The position numbers and the translations under genes are program-made. Positions 24,972-33,538 of a stretch of 64,000 bases of DNA are shown piece by piece; the stretch's first letter is position 1; each line of letters opens with the position of its first letter. The stretch comes from an uncultured Sulfitobacter sp. (lineage in GTDB: Bacteria > Pseudomonadota > Alphaproteobacteria > Rhodobacterales > Rhodobacteraceae). The DNA lies in contig NZ_CANMQS010000001.1 of NCBI RefSeq assembly GCF_947500075.1, forward strand, positions 558,001 through 622,000, given 5' to 3'. The notes beneath the pieces are model-generated. The model did not search any database, had not been told where the DNA came from, and saw only the letters and a program-made list of their open reading frames with translations.

Positions 24972-26261
24972 TCAGAAGGATTGGGTCGTGTAGTCGACTT
25001 CGTCCTCGTACATGCCATCTTCGATAGATGCCGTGTGCTGCACCACCAGCTTCCCGTTTTCCACCTTGGAGATGTATTGCACGCCAAAGGTCTGGTGGGT
25101 CTTGCCGTTGAACCGTTTTGGCCCCTGCGGGTGATCCATCGATTCCGGCATATCCGTCATCGCCTCAACCGCTTCGATCAGCTTGGCCCGGTCACCCGGT
25201 CCCTGATAATGCGCGCTCTCCATGCCTGCCTTGATGATGTTAAGCGTTTCCCAGCAGCCGAACATATGCGCGTAGGTCGAGACATCCTTGGCATCCGCCG
25301 TAGATGCACCCATCTCATCAACACCAACGGCTTCGCGGTACGCCTTGTCGAACTCTGTCTGGTTCGCCTGCGCGTGACGCGGGTTGCCTTCCCAGAAATA
25401 CGTGCCTTCCAGGAATTCCAGACCGGGGCTGTTGATGCTGACGGCCTCAAGACTGTCGATAAAGCCGAAAATCTCAGGCCGGGAGGGGCCGAAGAATTCA
25501 CCCAGCTCTTTGACAAAAGTCAGCACGCCGGGGCCCACCATGACGTGATAGACGACTTCCGTCTCACGCGGGATGTTCGGGAAGTAACGGGTGAAGGACG
25601 TCTCGGTCGGTGGGATCGCGATCTTGGCGACCACTTCGCCGCCCTGCGCTTCAATCGCTTCAGAAAAGAAATCGCGGTGATCATGGCCGAAGGCAAAGTC
25701 GGGATAGATCATCGTGACCTTCTTGCCCAGATTGTCGCCAACGAATGGTGCCATGGATTTGACCTGGCTTTTCACATCCGTGATACCGGGTTGCAGCGTA
25801 TAGCGGTTGAGCATGCCGGAAGCGACATGGTGCCCTTCGGAGACCACGAAATACGGCAGTTTCAATTCACCTGCCCGTGGGGCAGAACCGATAACCACGT
25901 GGCTGAAGAGCGTGCCAAATGCCACATCGCAATTGTGCTGTGTCGCGAATTTTTCGAGCACTTCGGCACCGCGCTTGGGGTCGGTGCCATCGTCCTCGGT
26001 CACGATCTCAACCGGGCGGCCATTGATACCGCCCATGTCATTGATGCGCGCCACCGCCGCCGTGGTCGTGGCGTCGTACCAGCGCCCGTAGGCGGCCCCG
26101 ATGCCCGTTGCATGTTTCTGAAAGCCAATCTTGATCGGCGCGCTGCTTTGCGCCTGCGCAAATCCAAGGCTGCCCGGCAGCACACCGGAAGCGGCAAGCG
26201 TCCCTGCGCCAAGGCCCTTGAGTGCCGTGCGGCGGTTGATCTGAGTTTTCCCGTTGGACAT
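24972..26261 (-). CDS. Branched-chain-type ABC transporter substrate-binding protein, Tat signal
   Basis: 429 residues from ATG 26261, chosen because GGGAG lies 8 bases upstream; an in-frame ATG 18 bases earlier lacks this. The N-terminus has a twin-arginine signal (INRRTALKGLGAG) ending near FAQAQ. The mature protein is a type I periplasmic binding protein, with FQKHATGIGAAYGRWYDATT near the start and IVTEDDGTDPKRGAEVLEKF in the first lobe. It is larger than typical LivK and closer to the urea/amide/aromatic-acid group (AmiC-like), so a nitrogenous or aromatic ligand fits. First gene of the leftward operon. Confidence 0.88.
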   Translation of the reverse strand: MSNGKTQINRRTALKGLGAGTLAASGVLPGSLGFAQAQSSAPIKIGFQKHATGIGAAYGRWYDATTTAAVARINDMGGINGRPVEIVTEDDGTDPKRGAEVLEKFATQHNCDVAFGTLFSHVVIGSAPRAGELKLPYFVVSEGHHVASGMLNRYTLQPGITDVKSQVKSMAPFVGDNLGKKVTMIYPDFAFGHDHRDFFSEAIEAQGGEVVAKIAIPPTETSFTRYFPNIPRETEVVYHVMVGPGVLTFVKELGEFFGPSRPEIFGFIDSLEAVSINSPGLEFLEGTYFWEGNPRHAQANQTEFDKAYREAVGVDEMGASTADAKDVSTYAHMFGCWETLNIIKAGMESAHYQGPGDRAKLIEAVEAMTDMPESMDHPQGPKRFNGKTHQTFGVQYISKVENGKLVVQHTASIEDGMYEDEVDYTTQSF

Positions 26262-26300
26262 CGATTTTCTCCCAAGCATTTTCGCTTTTTGTGAGGTGAG

Positions 26301-26320
26301 TTTGTGTGTGCACTAACAAA
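26301..26320. promoter_or_regulatory. Candidate operator upstream of the ABC importer operon
   Basis: TTTGTGTGTGCACTAACAAA is a 20-bp palindrome with 8 of 10 matching pairs, centred on GTGCAC, 40-60 bases upstream of the binding-protein start. MarR or related dimers commonly bind sites of this size. The TTTG...CAAA outer arms resemble those of the repeat in front of the MarR gene (19984-20004). Binding is inferred only. Confidence 0.42.
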
Positions 26321-26343
26321 AAGTCCAGTTTTTTATTTGCCCG

Positions 26344-27747
26344 TCACGCCCCACGCGGGACGGCCAGCAGCCACAGGCCAAAGATCGTATAAGAGATCAT
26401 CAGTACGCTCAAACCGACTTGCAACAGCAGCATGTCCTTGTTCGACCGGCAGAATTTTGACGCCATGTGATGCGCCATCAGCACTGACAGAACATGGGAA
26501 AAGACAACTGCAAAGGCCTGCGTCAGCCAGATGACTTTCACCGTGTCCGCCGTGTTCAGAAACCCGGTTGTGACGCGCAGATCAGCCAGACCAAAGAGGG
26601 TCGCACCGCGTCCCAGCGGATCACCCAGCGCGATCAGCATATACTGGATCTGCACCATGAAGCTGACCAGATAGTGAGAGAAATGATACCCCAGCGCGAT
26701 GGGCAGGATCGAGATAGCGAAAGTGTTGAAAGCCAACCCGAAAGGCAGCGGCGGGCTTTTGCCCAGTACGGCCAAAGCCCGGACACCAATCCAGACGCTG
26801 AAGGCAAAAACGACAACAAGGGCAAGGTTCGCGCCAATCAGCCCAATCGTCGAGGGCCAGATCACGGCGGAGCGGCCCGGAAACTCCAGCGGGTTGATGC
26901 CCAGCTTCGCCAGCCACCAGAATGTTTCATGCAATCCGTCGAAACTTCCTGACGCGAGAATGACAAGGCAAAAGACCGCGTGGCTGCTATCCAGCGGACC
27001 TGACGACAGGCTGAACCATCCCGGCGCGCCCGCTTTGGCGCGGTGCCACAGGTGCACGGGCCGCAACGTTCCAATGAGTTGGAACAGCACCGTGAAACAT
27101 TCCACCTGCCGCCCCCACCGGTCCGCGCCACACAGCGACATGCCGACAAGCGTGAAGACCCAATACCCAATTGCGAACGCCGCAAGCCGCGGTGGGTCGC
27201 TGGGCGCGATGTCAGCCAGAATGAAACACTGGAACAGCAAAAAGATCAGCACCGCCGGCCAGGCGTGCCAGTGCGCTGGCAGGCGCAATGGCGGCGTGCG
27301 ACGGGAAAGCAACGATGCCGGTCCTGTCCAGGGGTTCACCCATCGCCAGATGTCCATGACCAACCCCTGCACCACAAAAAGCGCAATCCACCACACCGTC
27401 CAGAGAGTCAGCGGCAGCAGATTTTCCTGCGGGTCTGTTGGGCCTGCCCAGCCAATCCAGATCAGGCCAAGGAATACACCTGTCCCGATCCAAGAGGACC
27501 CCGCGGCAACACCCCTCAGAGCCAGCGTGTTTGGCAGCGTGACGGGCCGAAAGAACCGCTCCAGAATGTCAATCGGCAGACAAGTCACCAGCACGATAGA
27601 CGCGGCCACCGTCATCGTGCCGCCAATCGCATAGGCCTGGGTCGGCAGCAGCAGGACAAATCCCTGCTCTGCGGCATGTGCAAGGGCGGGTCCGGCACTG
27701 CACATCAGCAGTATCGACAAACCAGAAAGGACAGATGCACGGCACAT
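26344..27747 (-). CDS. Polytopic membrane protein of unknown function
   Basis: 467 residues, beginning with a signal-like segment (SGLSILLMCSAGPALAHA) and followed by ten or so hydrophobic helices. Histidines and tryptophans are frequent at helix ends (for example DIWRWVNPWTGP, PAHWHAWPA, GYHFSHYLVSF, FSHVLSVLMAHHMASKF), hinting at a metal or haem site in the membrane. I cannot assign a function; similar proteins are sometimes labelled fenitrothion hydrolase-related, a name I would not rely on. It stands between the two catabolic arms on the same strand as the ABC importer but 82 bases upstream of it, so it may have its own promoter. Confidence 0.75.
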   Translation of the reverse strand: MCRASVLSGLSILLMCSAGPALAHAAEQGFVLLLPTQAYAIGGTMTVAASIVLVTCLPIDILERFFRPVTLPNTLALRGVAAGSSWIGTGVFLGLIWIGWAGPTDPQENLLPLTLWTVWWIALFVVQGLVMDIWRWVNPWTGPASLLSRRTPPLRLPAHWHAWPAVLIFLLFQCFILADIAPSDPPRLAAFAIGYWVFTLVGMSLCGADRWGRQVECFTVLFQLIGTLRPVHLWHRAKAGAPGWFSLSSGPLDSSHAVFCLVILASGSFDGLHETFWWLAKLGINPLEFPGRSAVIWPSTIGLIGANLALVVVFAFSVWIGVRALAVLGKSPPLPFGLAFNTFAISILPIALGYHFSHYLVSFMVQIQYMLIALGDPLGRGATLFGLADLRVTTGFLNTADTVKVIWLTQAFAVVFSHVLSVLMAHHMASKFCRSNKDMLLLQVGLSVLMISYTIFGLWLLAVPRGA

Positions 27748-27750
27748 GTC

Positions 27751-27764
27751 ATGAGTATACGCAT
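27751..27764. promoter_or_regulatory. Short palindrome in the divergent promoter region
   Basis: ATGAGTATACGCAT has 6 of 7 symmetric pairs around GTATAC and lies directly in front of the leftward membrane-protein gene. It shares the 111-base intergenic region with the promoter of the dioxygenase operon. GTATAC-centred sites are common for GntR-type repressors, but no such regulator is in the window. Confidence 0.25.
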
Positions 27765-27799
27765 TACCGTCGCACAGGGTGCAAGACCATTGCTGCCTC

Positions 27800-27829
27800 T
27801 TGGATATGCTGCGGGAATGCTCCTATAGT
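27800..27829 (+). promoter_or_regulatory. Promoter for the dioxygenase operon
   Basis: TTGGAT (27800-27805) and TATAGT (27824-27829) are 18 bases apart, a reasonable sigma-70-like pair. The ATG of the dioxygenase is at 27859, with GGGAGAGG a few bases upstream. Confidence 0.45.
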
Positions 27830-27858
27830 CTCAAGGACTGGTATGGGAGAGGCCGATC

Positions 27859-28413
27859 ATGGGACAGCTGCGCGCATTTGACTTCAAAGGCTGGATTGAG
27901 GAACACCGTCACTTGCTGAAACCACCTGTTGGCAACCAGCAGATCTGGGAAGACGCCGACATGATGGTCACCGTCGTGGGGGGCCCCAACAAGCGTACTG
28001 ACTACCATGACGACCCAGTGGAGGAGTTCTTTTACCAGATCGAAGGCGACATGGTGCTGAAACTCTATGACGGGACCGAGTTTTATGACGTGCCCATTCG
28101 CGAGGGCGAGATTTTCCTTCTGCCGCCCCATGTGCGCCACTCTCCCCAACGTCCGCAGGAAGGCTCCATCGGGTTGGTGATCGAACCGAAACGCCAGCAA
28201 GGTGAGCTGGACGCGGTGGAATGGTACTGCTTTGAATGCCAATCGCTTGTGCACCGGGCGGAGTTGCAGATGGAATCCATCGTGAAAGACCTGCTGCCCG
28301 TCTACAAAGCCTTCTACGCCTCGAAAGAGGACCGCACCTGCCCCGCCTGCAACGCGCTGCATCCCGGCAAGGAACCGCCCGAAGGCTGGGTCACACTGCC
28401 ATCCAAAGCCTGA
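27859..28413 (+). CDS. nbaC: 3-hydroxyanthranilate 3,4-dioxygenase
   Basis: 184-residue cupin. The residues known from the bacterial enzyme are all present, shifted by one: substrate-binding Arg46, Arg98 and Glu109; iron ligands His50, Glu56 and His94; and the rubredoxin-type C-terminal site Cys124, Cys127, Cys161 and Cys164. It cleaves 3-hydroxyanthranilate to 2-amino-3-carboxymuconate semialdehyde, which closes to quinolinate unless decarboxylated. No kynurenine-pathway genes (kynureninase, decarboxylase) are nearby, which is unusual. The true substrate could be a related amino-hydroxy aromatic acid. Confidence 0.93.
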   Translation: MGQLRAFDFKGWIEEHRHLLKPPVGNQQIWEDADMMVTVVGGPNKRTDYHDDPVEEFFYQIEGDMVLKLYDGTEFYDVPIREGEIFLLPPHVRHSPQRPQEGSIGLVIEPKRQQGELDAVEWYCFECQSLVHRAELQMESIVKDLLPVYKAFYASKEDRTCPACNALHPGKEPPEGWVTLPSKA

Positions 28414-28438
28414 TCCGGCGGTCACGATACGTGCGCAG

Positions 28439-30529
28439 ATGACGTCCCCGATGCCCTCCCAGACCGCGCGCCTGACCGGGCGCGGGTGTTACGCCGCCGA
28501 TGCGCCGCTGGACAATCCGCTGCATCTGGCGTTTTTGCGCAGCCCGGTTGCCGCTGGGGCCATCGAGACGCTTGAATGTGCGGACGCTCTGGATGTGGAC
28601 GGGGTGGTTGCCGTGCACATCGGGGGTAATGTGGCGCATCTGGGCGCATTGTCCGTGAATGCCGTCATCCCCGTTTCCATCCCCCTGCCCTATCCCATCC
28701 TCGCGCAGACCCGTGTCGACGCCGTCGGTCAGCCCGTTGCCGCCGTTCTGGCAGAGACACCCACGGCCGCCGCAGATGGCGCAGAGGCCATCTGGCTGGA
28801 CATCGCAGAGGCGACGTTGCCCCCACCGCGCACAATCGCGCAACAGCACTGGCAATCGGGTGACTGTGATGCCGCCTTCGCAAAAGCGGCACATGTCGTC
28901 AGCGCATCCATCGCGCACCCCCGCCTTGCCCCCAGCCCGATGGAGCCACGTGGGATCGCCGTTCGCTTTGACGCGGCAACGCAATCGGCCACCATCTGGC
29001 ATGCGACACAAACCCCTCACCGCACCCGGTCCGAGCTGGCCCGCATCCTTTCGATAGACCCCTCCCGCCTGCGCGTGATCGCGCGCGATGTGGGCGGGGC
29101 TTTCGGCATGAAAGCCTCTCTCTATCCTGAGGAAGTGCTGGCGGTCTGGGCCGCGTTTCATCACCAAAGGTCCGTGCGCTGGATCGCCGCGCGGTCTGAC
29201 GAGTTCCTCTCTGCCACGCAAGGGCGCGGGGTCCAAAGCAGCGGTGCTCTGGCACTGGATAAAGACGGCCGTTTTCTGGCGCTCAGGGCACAGACAACCG
29301 CGCCGCTGGGCCATTGGCTGCCAAACTCTGGCCTGATCCCAGCCTGGAACAGCGCCCGCATCCTGCCCTCGGGCTACATTGTCGGGGCTCTCGACATCCG
29401 AACCGAAGCCCAAACCGTGCCCCTTGGTCCAACGGGCATCTATCGCGGCGCGGGCAGACCAGAAGCCAACGCCCTGATGGAGCGTCTGGTCGACAAGGCC
29501 GCGCGGGTTCTTGAGGCAGACCCGCTGGACCTGCGCCGGCAAAACCTCCTGCCCGCTGACGCGCTGCCGCATAGAACCGCAACTGGCAACACGCTCGAAA
29601 GTGGGGATTATGGCGCGGCGATTGATCTGCTGGCGCGGGAAAGTGCCTATGCTGCCCTTCGGGCGGAACGAGACAGACGCCGGGCAGAGGGTGCATTGGT
29701 CGGGATCGGTACGGCATTCTACCTCGAACCCTCCGGCAGCGGTTGGGAAAGCGCGCGGGTGACGCTGCATCCAGATGGCCACGCTGACATTGCAAGCGGT
29801 TCATCATCACAAGGACAGGCGCGGCAGCAAAGCTACACGCGTATCGCAGCAGACGTGCTTGGCTTTCCGCCAGAGCAGATCACCGTTCAGCTTGCCGATA
29901 CCGCCAAATGCCCCGAAGGGATCGGTGCGCTGGCCAGCCGCGCGACAGCCATAGGCGGCAGCGCTGTGCATGTGGCTTGCACCCGCGCCCGCGCACGCCG
30001 CGAGGCCGGCGAGACCGGGGTGATTACCGTTGAGGAACGCTATGAAAATACCGGCCAGGCGTGGGGCCACGGGGCCTGTCTGGTGATGGTCTGCATTGAC
30101 ACTGAGACCGGCACGCCAACCCTTGAACGGGCATTCTGTGTGGATGATGCTGGCATCGTCATCAACGCAGACGCGGTGATGGGTCAAATTATCGGCGGCT
30201 TTGCTCAGGGTCTTGGCGAAGCGTTGATGGAAGCGGTGCGCTATGACGAAGACGGGCAATTGCTGACCGGATCGTTTATGGACTACGCCATGCCGCGCGC
30301 CGCAGATATCCCACAGGTCCATGTTGCGAAACTCTGCTCGCCCTCCCCCACAAATGCCCTTGGAGCCAAGGGCGTGGGTGAAGCCGGAACCATTTCGGCG
30401 CCCATCGCCATTCTCAACGGCGTGCTTGATGCCCTTGCCCCGCTCGGGATAACTGATCTTGATATGCCCCTGACGTCCTGCTCCCTTTGGCATGCCATCG
30501 CGCAGGCCTTGACCAAGAAAGACCTCTGA
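28439..30529 (+). CDS. Xanthine dehydrogenase-family molybdopterin subunit (lone large subunit)
   Basis: 696 residues, start ATG 28439, 25 bases after the dioxygenase. It has the Mo-cofactor blocks VGGAFGMKASLYPEE, GIYRGAGRPEANALMERL, IASGSSSQGQARQQSYTRI and the catalytic Glu in GAKGVGEAGTISAP. It is shorter than typical family large subunits and has no Fe-S or FAD subunit gene beside it. Either it borrows the FAD subunit of the complex at 12907, or partners are elsewhere in the genome. Coupled to the next gene by TGATG. Confidence 0.87.
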   Translation: MTSPMPSQTARLTGRGCYAADAPLDNPLHLAFLRSPVAAGAIETLECADALDVDGVVAVHIGGNVAHLGALSVNAVIPVSIPLPYPILAQTRVDAVGQPVAAVLAETPTAAADGAEAIWLDIAEATLPPPRTIAQQHWQSGDCDAAFAKAAHVVSASIAHPRLAPSPMEPRGIAVRFDAATQSATIWHATQTPHRTRSELARILSIDPSRLRVIARDVGGAFGMKASLYPEEVLAVWAAFHHQRSVRWIAARSDEFLSATQGRGVQSSGALALDKDGRFLALRAQTTAPLGHWLPNSGLIPAWNSARILPSGYIVGALDIRTEAQTVPLGPTGIYRGAGRPEANALMERLVDKAARVLEADPLDLRRQNLLPADALPHRTATGNTLESGDYGAAIDLLARESAYAALRAERDRRRAEGALVGIGTAFYLEPSGSGWESARVTLHPDGHADIASGSSSQGQARQQSYTRIAADVLGFPPEQITVQLADTAKCPEGIGALASRATAIGGSAVHVACTRARARREAGETGVITVEERYENTGQAWGHGACLVMVCIDTETGTPTLERAFCVDDAGIVINADAVMGQIIGGFAQGLGEALMEAVRYDEDGQLLTGSFMDYAMPRAADIPQVHVAKLCSPSPTNALGAKGVGEAGTISAPIAILNGVLDALAPLGITDLDMPLTSCSLWHAIAQALTKKDL

Positions 30530-31482
30530 TGAAGTACGCCCGATCCGAAGCCAAAGACTATGCCCGCGAAAACATGCGTGGCATCTGGGCAGCGGCCCTG
30601 AACCCCTTTAACGCGGATCAGTCTTTCAACGAGGCCGGGCTACGGTCCAACATCCGCCACTGGATCGATGACCTGGACATTCAGGGCCTCTTCATCGCGG
30701 GCAAGCAGGGGGAGTTCTTCTCCATGTCGCTGGAGGAACGTAAACGCAACTTTGAAATCGCAGTCGATGAATGTGGCGGCAAGGCGGGGACGATCATGTC
30801 AGCCTCGGATCAGAACTTCGACACGGTGTTGGAACTGGCGCGCCATGCACAAGACTGCGGTGCAGACTATATCGTCGTCCACGCCCCGGTACTGCATTTC
30901 GTGACCGACCCCGACGACACCGTTTACAACTACTACAAGACCATCTGCGATCAGGTCGATATCGGCATCGCCATGTGGAGCCATCCGGACAGCGGCTATC
31001 TGATGAGCCCGGAGCTGTGCGCCCGCATCGCGGACCTGCCCAATATCGTGGCCATCAAATATTCCGTCCCGCGCGACATGTATGTGAAGCTGACGCATAT
31101 GGTGGGGGACAAGATCCACGTCTCCACCGCGTCTGAAGTCGAATGGCTGGACAATATCGAGGAGTTGGACTGGAAGCTCTATCTCTGTTCCTCCCCGCCC
31201 TATCAGTTGCAGACCAAGGTGGACCGGCGGATGCACGATTACACCCAAGCCGCGTTCAGCGGTGATTTCGCCACCGCGCGGCGGATCCGGGACAGCCTTG
31301 ACCCTGTGCGCAATGCCATCAAGCGCACCAAACCCGGTGGGAAACCGCAGGCACATGGAAAGTACTGGCAAGAGCTGTTGGGTCAGGCTGGTGGCCCGGT
31401 CCGCAGCCCGTTGCTGCAACTGACCGATGCGGAGAAGGAAGCGACACGTCAGGCGTTTGAAACCTGCGGGTTGAAACTGTGA
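30529..31482 (+). CDS. DapA-family (dihydrodipicolinate synthase/N-acetylneuraminate lyase-type) aldolase
   Basis: 317 residues forming a TIM barrel of the class I pyruvate-aldolase family. The Schiff-base Lys is Lys177 in NIVAIKYSVP. The usual G-T-T-G-E motif reads GKQGE (58-62), and the catalytic Tyr of P-Y-Y is replaced (APVLHF near 119), so it is not a true DapA. A retro-aldol or hydratase-aldolase role on a ring-cleavage product is possible. Its stop overlaps the GTG start of the kinase. Confidence 0.85.
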   Translation: MKYARSEAKDYARENMRGIWAAALNPFNADQSFNEAGLRSNIRHWIDDLDIQGLFIAGKQGEFFSMSLEERKRNFEIAVDECGGKAGTIMSASDQNFDTVLELARHAQDCGADYIVVHAPVLHFVTDPDDTVYNYYKTICDQVDIGIAMWSHPDSGYLMSPELCARIADLPNIVAIKYSVPRDMYVKLTHMVGDKIHVSTASEVEWLDNIEELDWKLYLCSSPPYQLQTKVDRRMHDYTQAAFSGDFATARRIRDSLDPVRNAIKRTKPGGKPQAHGKYWQELLGQAGGPVRSPLLQLTDAEKEATRQAFETCGLKL

Positions 31483-32741
31483 GCCGGGCGCGCAGAGAGG
31501 CGTTTCTGTCGGGTCTGTTCGACGCTGCGGTGGCCGCCGCCGATCCAAAAGTCACATTGGCCGGGCACCTGCCCAAACCGCCCAAGGGCCGCACAATTGT
31601 TGTCGGCGCAGGCAAGGGTGCAGCGCAGCTTGCGCAGGCGTTTGAACGGTTGTGGCCCGGTCCGCTGGAAGGGGTTGTGGTCACGCGGTACGGGTACGCC
31701 GCGCCATGCGCGCGGATCAAAGTCATGGAAGCCGCCCACCCGGTACCGGATGCAGCGGGCCTCGACGCCGCCCAGGCATTGAAAGCCGCAGTGACAGGGT
31801 TGGGACCGGATGATCTGGTCGTCGCTCTGGTCTGTGGCGGTGGATCATCCTTGTTGCCTGATCCACCCGAAGGGTTGGCGCTTGCCGATCTGCAAGCGCT
31901 GAACGAAGCGCTGCTGGCCTCAGGTGCGCCGATCTCCGTGATGAACGACATTCGCAAGCGGTTCAGCGGGATCAATGGCGGACGGCTGGCCGAACTGGCT
32001 GCCCCCGCGCAGGTCTGCAACCTGATCGTGTCGGATGTGCCCGGCGATGATCCCCGCGAAGTCGCGTCAGGGCCCACTGTCCCCGGACGCCCCTCTGCTG
32101 CTGAGGTACAGGCGCTTGTCAAAAGCCGCGGGATTGCCCTGCCGGACCGATTGATGGCCCACCTCGCCGCACAGGACCCAGACGCTGCAACACCAACGGA
32201 CACCCGCGTCAGCACGCAGATCATCGCCTCTGCTGCGATCTCTCTCGAAGCGGCGGCGCAGGCGGCGCGCGCGCAGGGTGTGAACGCCTGGGTCATGTCC
32301 GACCGCATCGAAGGCGAAGCGCGCGATGTGGCACAGGTCCATGCGGCCCTTGCCCTGCAAGCCGCAGATACCGGTATTCCCTTTCCTGCGCCTTTCGTGA
32401 TGCTGTCTGGTGGCGAAACTACTGTCACCCTGCGCCACAAGGGACGCGGCGGACGGAACGCGGAATTCCAGCTTGCGCTGTCATTGGCGCTGGAAGGCTC
32501 GGACGGGATCACTGCCTTGGCGGCAGACACCGATGGCATCGACGGTTCAGAAGACAACGCAGGTGCCTTTGCGGACGGCACCACAACCACCCGCATGCGC
32601 GCGGCGGGCATTGATCCTGCTGCGATGTTGCAGGGCAACAATGCCTTCACAGCGTTCAAGGGGATCGACGCGCTGTTCATGACCGGCCCGACGGGGACAA
32701 ACGTCAATGACTTCCGCGCGATCCTGATTGGTGACATCTGA
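31479..32741 (+). CDS. Glycerate 2-kinase (MOFRL/DUF4147 family)
   Basis: 420 residues, GTG start at 31479 within GTGA. Motifs are VVGAGKGAAQLAQAFE near the N-terminus, VALVCGGGSSLLPDPPEGL near 109, NDIRKRFSGINGGRLAELA near 150, and ALAADTDGIDGSEDNAGAF and LFMTGPTGTNVNDF near the C-terminus (the MOFRL domain). It phosphorylates glycerate to 2-phosphoglycerate. In this operon it would funnel a C3 product into central metabolism. It faces the convergent ABC permease with only a 2-base gap. Confidence 0.92.
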   Translation: MSRARREAFLSGLFDAAVAAADPKVTLAGHLPKPPKGRTIVVGAGKGAAQLAQAFERLWPGPLEGVVVTRYGYAAPCARIKVMEAAHPVPDAAGLDAAQALKAAVTGLGPDDLVVALVCGGGSSLLPDPPEGLALADLQALNEALLASGAPISVMNDIRKRFSGINGGRLAELAAPAQVCNLIVSDVPGDDPREVASGPTVPGRPSAAEVQALVKSRGIALPDRLMAHLAAQDPDAATPTDTRVSTQIIASAAISLEAAAQAARAQGVNAWVMSDRIEGEARDVAQVHAALALQAADTGIPFPAPFVMLSGGETTVTLRHKGRGGRNAEFQLALSLALEGSDGITALAADTDGIDGSEDNAGAFADGTTTTRMRAAGIDPAAMLQGNNAFTAFKGIDALFMTGPTGTNVNDFRAILIGDI

Positions 32742-32743
32742 AG

Positions 32744-33538
32744 TCAGACACGCCAGCGCAGCACCCGCCGCTCCACCGCTGCGATCCCGGCAGAGACAAG
32801 CACACCAAGCACCGACAGGATCACCACGCCCGCGAACAACCGCTCAAGGTCATAAAGGCTGCCCGCCTGGAGGATATACGCACCGATTCCAAACTCCGCG
32901 CCCAGCATTTCAGCAGCCACCAGCAGGATGATCGCGATGGTCAGCGAAATGCGCAGGCCTGACAGGATGCCCGGCATCGCCCCCGGCAACACGATCTTGC
33001 GCACGATGGATTGCCAGCTGAGCCCAAAGCTCTGGCCCATACGGATCAGCGTGCGGTCGACGTTGTCGACGGCGGCATAGGTCGCCACCACTGTTGGCGT
33101 GAAAGTGCCAAAAGCGATGAGGGCGTATTTGCTCGCCTCATCAATGCCAAACCAGATCACGAAGAGCGGCAAGAGCGCGATCTTCGGGATCGGGAAGATC
33201 GCAGCAACCAGCGGAACCAACCCGGCCCGCACGAGTGAAAACAGAGCAATCAGCACGCCCAATGCGATGCCCAGACCCGCGCCAATGCTCGCCCCGACGA
33301 CCAGCCGGGTCAGCGAAGGGATCAGATGCTTGAACAACATGCCCGTGTCGTAGAGTTCCTTGAATGTCAGCAACACATCGCTGGGACGCGGCAATGTCAG
33401 GGCCGAAATGAAACCCGTCCGGGTGCCCCATTCAGCAAAGGCAATCAACAGCACAAAGACCAACAACCCCATGCCCCGCCGCTGGCGTGCAACGAAACCA
33501 CCCCCCCGAAACGGAACCGGGCGCGCCGGATCAGACAT
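32744..33538 (-). CDS. NitT/TauT-family ABC transporter permease
   Basis: 264 residues from ATG 33538 (MSDPARPVPFRGG), which overlaps the ATPase stop by 8 bases; the frame extends five codons further but that would lie inside the ATPase. Six hydrophobic helices. The coupling motif is near 150 (DNVDRTLIRMGQSFGLSWQS and the following ISGL-like GILSGLRISLTI). SsuC/TauC-type permease for sulfonates, nitrate, pyrimidine precursors or aromatic nitriles. Confidence 0.9.
   Translation of the reverse strand: MSDPARPVPFRGGGFVARQRRGMGLLVFVLLIAFAEWGTRTGFISALTLPRPSDVLLTFKELYDTGMLFKHLIPSLTRLVVGASIGAGLGIALGVLIALFSLVRAGLVPLVAAIFPIPKIALLPLFVIWFGIDEASKYALIAFGTFTPTVVATYAAVDNVDRTLIRMGQSFGLSWQSIVRKIVLPGAMPGILSGLRISLTIAIILLVAAEMLGAEFGIGAYILQAGSLYDLERLFAGVVILSVLGVLVSAGIAAVERRVLRWRV

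Noticed and set aside
28391..29782. 463-residue minus-strand frame over the Mo subunit
   Set aside because: The opposite strand carries conserved catalytic motifs; this frame shows none.
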